Assembly: GCF_013359905.1 (NCBI RefSeq)
Contig: NZ_JABMCC010000083.1
Coordinates: 1-63,963 of the forward strand
Length of the DNA: 63,963 bases
Source of the DNA: Paenibacillus taichungensis
GTDB lineage: Bacteria; Bacillota; Bacilli; Paenibacillales; Paenibacillaceae
Direction of reading: 5' to 3'
Shown here: one piece after another, positions 62,329 through 63,963 of the stretch
Layout of the letters: each line of letters opens with the position of its first letter
How positions within the stretch are numbered: position 1 is the first letter of the stretch
Translations under genes and position numbers: made by a program
Notes under the pieces: model-generated
What the model was told of the DNA's origin: nothing
Databases searched by the model: none
Seen by the model: only the letters and a program-made list of their open reading frames with translations

Positions 62329-62946
62329 ATGTTAAAATTCAGTACATTTCTTAGAGCTTTAGGTTCCATTCGTGGTGCATTAATATGGTCGATTGTATTG
62401 TTTGTTGTCGGAATAGGCACGGGATGGGTGAGTACAGGAACACTTGAGGATATATTGTTGAATCAAATCGGGGGGCTAAGGGAGGTTAGTGAGCGGCTGG
62501 AGCAGGGGGACAATGTGCAATGGAACTTCTTCCTCTTTATCTTTTTTAATAATGCCATCAAAAGTGTACTTGTGATCTATGCTGGTATCTTCTTTGGCAT
62601 TCTGCCTGTCGTTTTCCTGTTGATCAATGGCATGGTTATCGGATTTCTGGTACACACCACAATGAACTATGGGGCTAGCTTCTTTGATATTGTTGTGAAA
62701 GGACTTCTTCCACATGGCATTATTGAAATTCCGGTAATTATTATCGCATGCGCATTTGGTCTAAGGTTTGGTGGATTGGTTCTCAAAAGTCTTGGTCAAT
62801 TTAGCGGGGAGAAACGAAATACGATTGGCAGCCAGTGGAGTGCGTTTATGCGTACAACGGTAACTGCATCCTTCTGGATTGTTATTTTGCTTTTTGTTGC
62901 AGCGATTATCGAAAGTACACTTACCTACAGCCTGGTGCGAGGATAA
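62329..62946 (+). CDS. SpoIIM-family integral membrane protein
   Basis: A 205-residue protein with about five hydrophobic segments and the SpoIIM/DUF95 signature NAIKSVLVIYAGIFFGILPV ... GLLPHGIIEIPVIIIA. SpoIIM proper acts in the engulfment (DMP) complex. The sequence is divergent and the location, next to an rrn operon and pdaB, is not the usual spoIIM locus, so it may be a paralogue. ATG 62329 has CAGGAGG upstream; the longer frame from 62236 is unlikely. Confidence 0.82.
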   Translation: MLKFSTFLRALGSIRGALIWSIVLFVVGIGTGWVSTGTLEDILLNQIGGLREVSERLEQGDNVQWNFFLFIFFNNAIKSVLVIYAGIFFGILPVVFLLINGMVIGFLVHTTMNYGASFFDIVVKGLLPHGIIEIPVIIIACAFGLRFGGLVLKSLGQFSGEKRNTIGSQWSAFMRTTVTASFWIVILLFVAAIIESTLTYSLVRG

Positions 62947-63155
62947 ATTTGTATGGGATGACATTCATAAATTTTCAGAAAGTTGACCATAACAATAAAA
63001 CGGGTTTCAGTAGCAACCACAAAAGGACAAACAAAGATGATCCTAGGTTTGCTACTAAAACCGGCGCTGTCCAATATATGGCCTGAATTAAGGGGCTCGA
63101 ATATGACATACAATGGGACACGCCATTATCCATATGCAGAAAAAGGAGAACTCTA

Positions 63156-63386
63156 ATGCTGGGTATGCTGTTTAACGAGAAGGAATGCAAGGAACTGGAT
63201 TATGTGCTGCGCAAAGAGCTCGACGAAATGTTGTTCGACTTAAGTGACAACCGTCTCGATCAAGAAATTAAATACGCCATAGCGAGTCGCTACAAGACTG
63301 TGTTCCGTATGTATGCACGCTTTGCCCCACCCAAAGAGCTATCCAAATATGCTAGAGGTGGCAAACTAAAAAAATCCAAGCCGTAA
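63156..63386 (+). CDS. small conserved protein of unknown function
   Basis: A 76-residue charged protein (MLGMLFNEKECKELDYVLRK start, basic KLKKSKP tail), predicted helical. AAGGAGAA precedes ATG 63156 at good spacing, which supports a real gene. Similar short proteins occur in Bacillales, but I know no function. It is the last gene before the rrn promoters. Confidence 0.7.
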   Translation: MLGMLFNEKECKELDYVLRKELDEMLFDLSDNRLDQEIKYAIASRYKTVFRMYARFAPPKELSKYARGGKLKKSKP

Positions 63387-63530
63387 TGATGTGGTAGTGG
63401 GATGCTAAAGTTCACCAATATAAGAGAGGTGCGGCCCGTAAAGCCAGCGCTGTACCTCAGACACCATGAATCAGGAATAGGTAGAATAGGCGGCTTTGAA
63501 AAGGATATGAAACAATTTGTCGAAAAAGGG

Positions 63531-63559
63531 TTGACCTTTTTTGTTCAATATGATAAATT
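63531..63559 (+). promoter_or_regulatory. rrn promoter P1
   Basis: TTGACC (63531-63536) and TAAATT (63554-63559) with 17-base spacing, about 350 bases before 16S. Confidence 0.65.
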
Positions 63560-63641
63560 AATTTTCGTTCCTTTTTTAAGGAAAAGTTAACTGAAACAAG
63601 CGCTGAAATAAAGCGATTAAAATAAATCGAAAAAAAAGTGC

Positions 63642-63670
63642 TTGCAAAGGAAACTTAAACATGATATATT
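63642..63670 (+). promoter_or_regulatory. rrn promoter P2
   Basis: TTGCAA (63642-63647) and TATATT (63665-63670) with 17-base spacing, preceded by an A-rich stretch (63631-63638) that may act as an UP element. Confidence 0.8.
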
Positions 63671-63677
63671 ATAAAAG

Positions 63678-63880
63678 TCGCCGCTGAAAATACGGTGACG
63701 AGGAAAACCGAAACGAATTGAATGTTTGATCTTTGAAAACTGAACAACGAGTGAGTAAACATTCTGCTTGCAGAATGAACGCGAAAGTTTGAGACAAGCC
63801 TTGGTTTGGATCGACTGGAGCGTAAAATGAGATTTTTAATCTCGTCAGTTTCAAAATGAGCTTATCGCTCTTTTCAATAC
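63678..63880 (+). other. rrn leader
   Basis: About 200 transcribed bases upstream of 16S, including TTTGAAAACTGAACAACGAG, a segment common in Bacillales rrn leaders and spacers. It should hold the 5' arm of the 16S processing stem; the 3' arm lies outside the window. Confidence 0.7.
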
Positions 63881-63963
63881 TTTATTGGAGAGTTTGATCC
63901 TGGCTCAGGACGAACGCTGGCGGCATGCCTAATACATGCAAGTCGAGCGGACTTGAAGAGAAG
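63881..63963 (+). rRNA. rrs: 16S ribosomal RNA, 5' end (partial)
   Basis: Begins TTTATTGGAGAGTTTGATCC and continues with the universal 27F region and GACGAACGCTGGCGGC. The gene runs off the window end after 83 bases. Confidence 0.97.

Noticed and set aside
63402..63590. 62-codon + strand frame before the rrn promoters
   Set aside because: It overlaps the P1 promoter, has a poor ribosome site and no recognisable sequence.

Overview
The window is a 64-kb core-genome segment of a spore-forming, low-GC Gram-positive bacterium of the Bacillales. Protein sequences, gene order and the mix of B. subtilis-like and non-Bacillus features suggest Paenibacillus or a close relative; the genus call is inference from remembered sequence similarity, not from a search. 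The segment is bounded by ribosomal RNA: it opens with the 5S gene and terminator of one rrn operon and closes with tandem promoters, leader and first 83 bases of the 16S gene of the next, both on the + strand. Almost every gene is also on the + strand. B. subtilis has the same architecture between two of its rrn operons.

Layout: (1) 1-1.7 kb, 5S rRNA and an Eis-like acetyltransferase. (2) 1.7-6.9 kb, the stress operon ctsR-mcsA-mcsB-clpC behind a sigma-A promoter with a CtsR operator. (3) 7-14.8 kb, radA, disA, pssA, a reverse-strand gene of unknown function, a PIN/TRAM protein, ispD, ispF and gltX. (4) 14.9-20.2 kb, a cysteine T-box controlling cysE-cysS, then mrnC, rlmB, rae1 and sigH. (5) 20.4-23.9 kb, rpmG-secE-nusG and the L11-L1-L10-L12 genes with autoregulatory leader signals. 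(6) 24-37.4 kb, a methyltransferase, rpoB-rpoC, an L7Ae-like protein, rpsL-rpsG-fusA-tuf. (7) 37.5-53.1 kb, the S10, spc and alpha operons from rpsJ to rplQ, including secY, adk, map, infA and rpoA. (8) 53.2-55.1 kb, truA, rplM and rpsI. (9) 55.1-57.7 kb, an AT-rich gap and the sulfate-assimilation pair cysH-sat. (10) 57.7-63.4 kb, a sporulation and germination cluster (cwlD, salA, gerD, kbaA, pdaB, a SpoIIM-family protein and a small unknown), then the next rrn operon.

Functionally the window holds much of the translation and transcription machinery (about 35 ribosomal proteins, three RNA polymerase subunits, NusG, EF-G, EF-Tu, IF-1), protein quality control, secretion (SecE, SecY), c-di-AMP signalling, isoprenoid and phospholipid precursor synthesis, and cysteine supply from sulfate through serine acetylation to Cys-tRNA. 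Sporulation is represented by sigH, kbaA, cwlD, gerD and pdaB.

I see no prophage, insertion sequence, CRISPR array or convincing new multi-gene system. The points most worth checking are two substitutions in ribosomal protein S12 at classical streptomycin positions, several structured leaders (rpoB, rpsJ, rplM, infA-rpmJ), an apparent promoter plus attenuator between mcsB and clpC, the absence of the ECF transporter genes normally found between rplQ and truA, and accessory genes at the edges of the conserved blocks.
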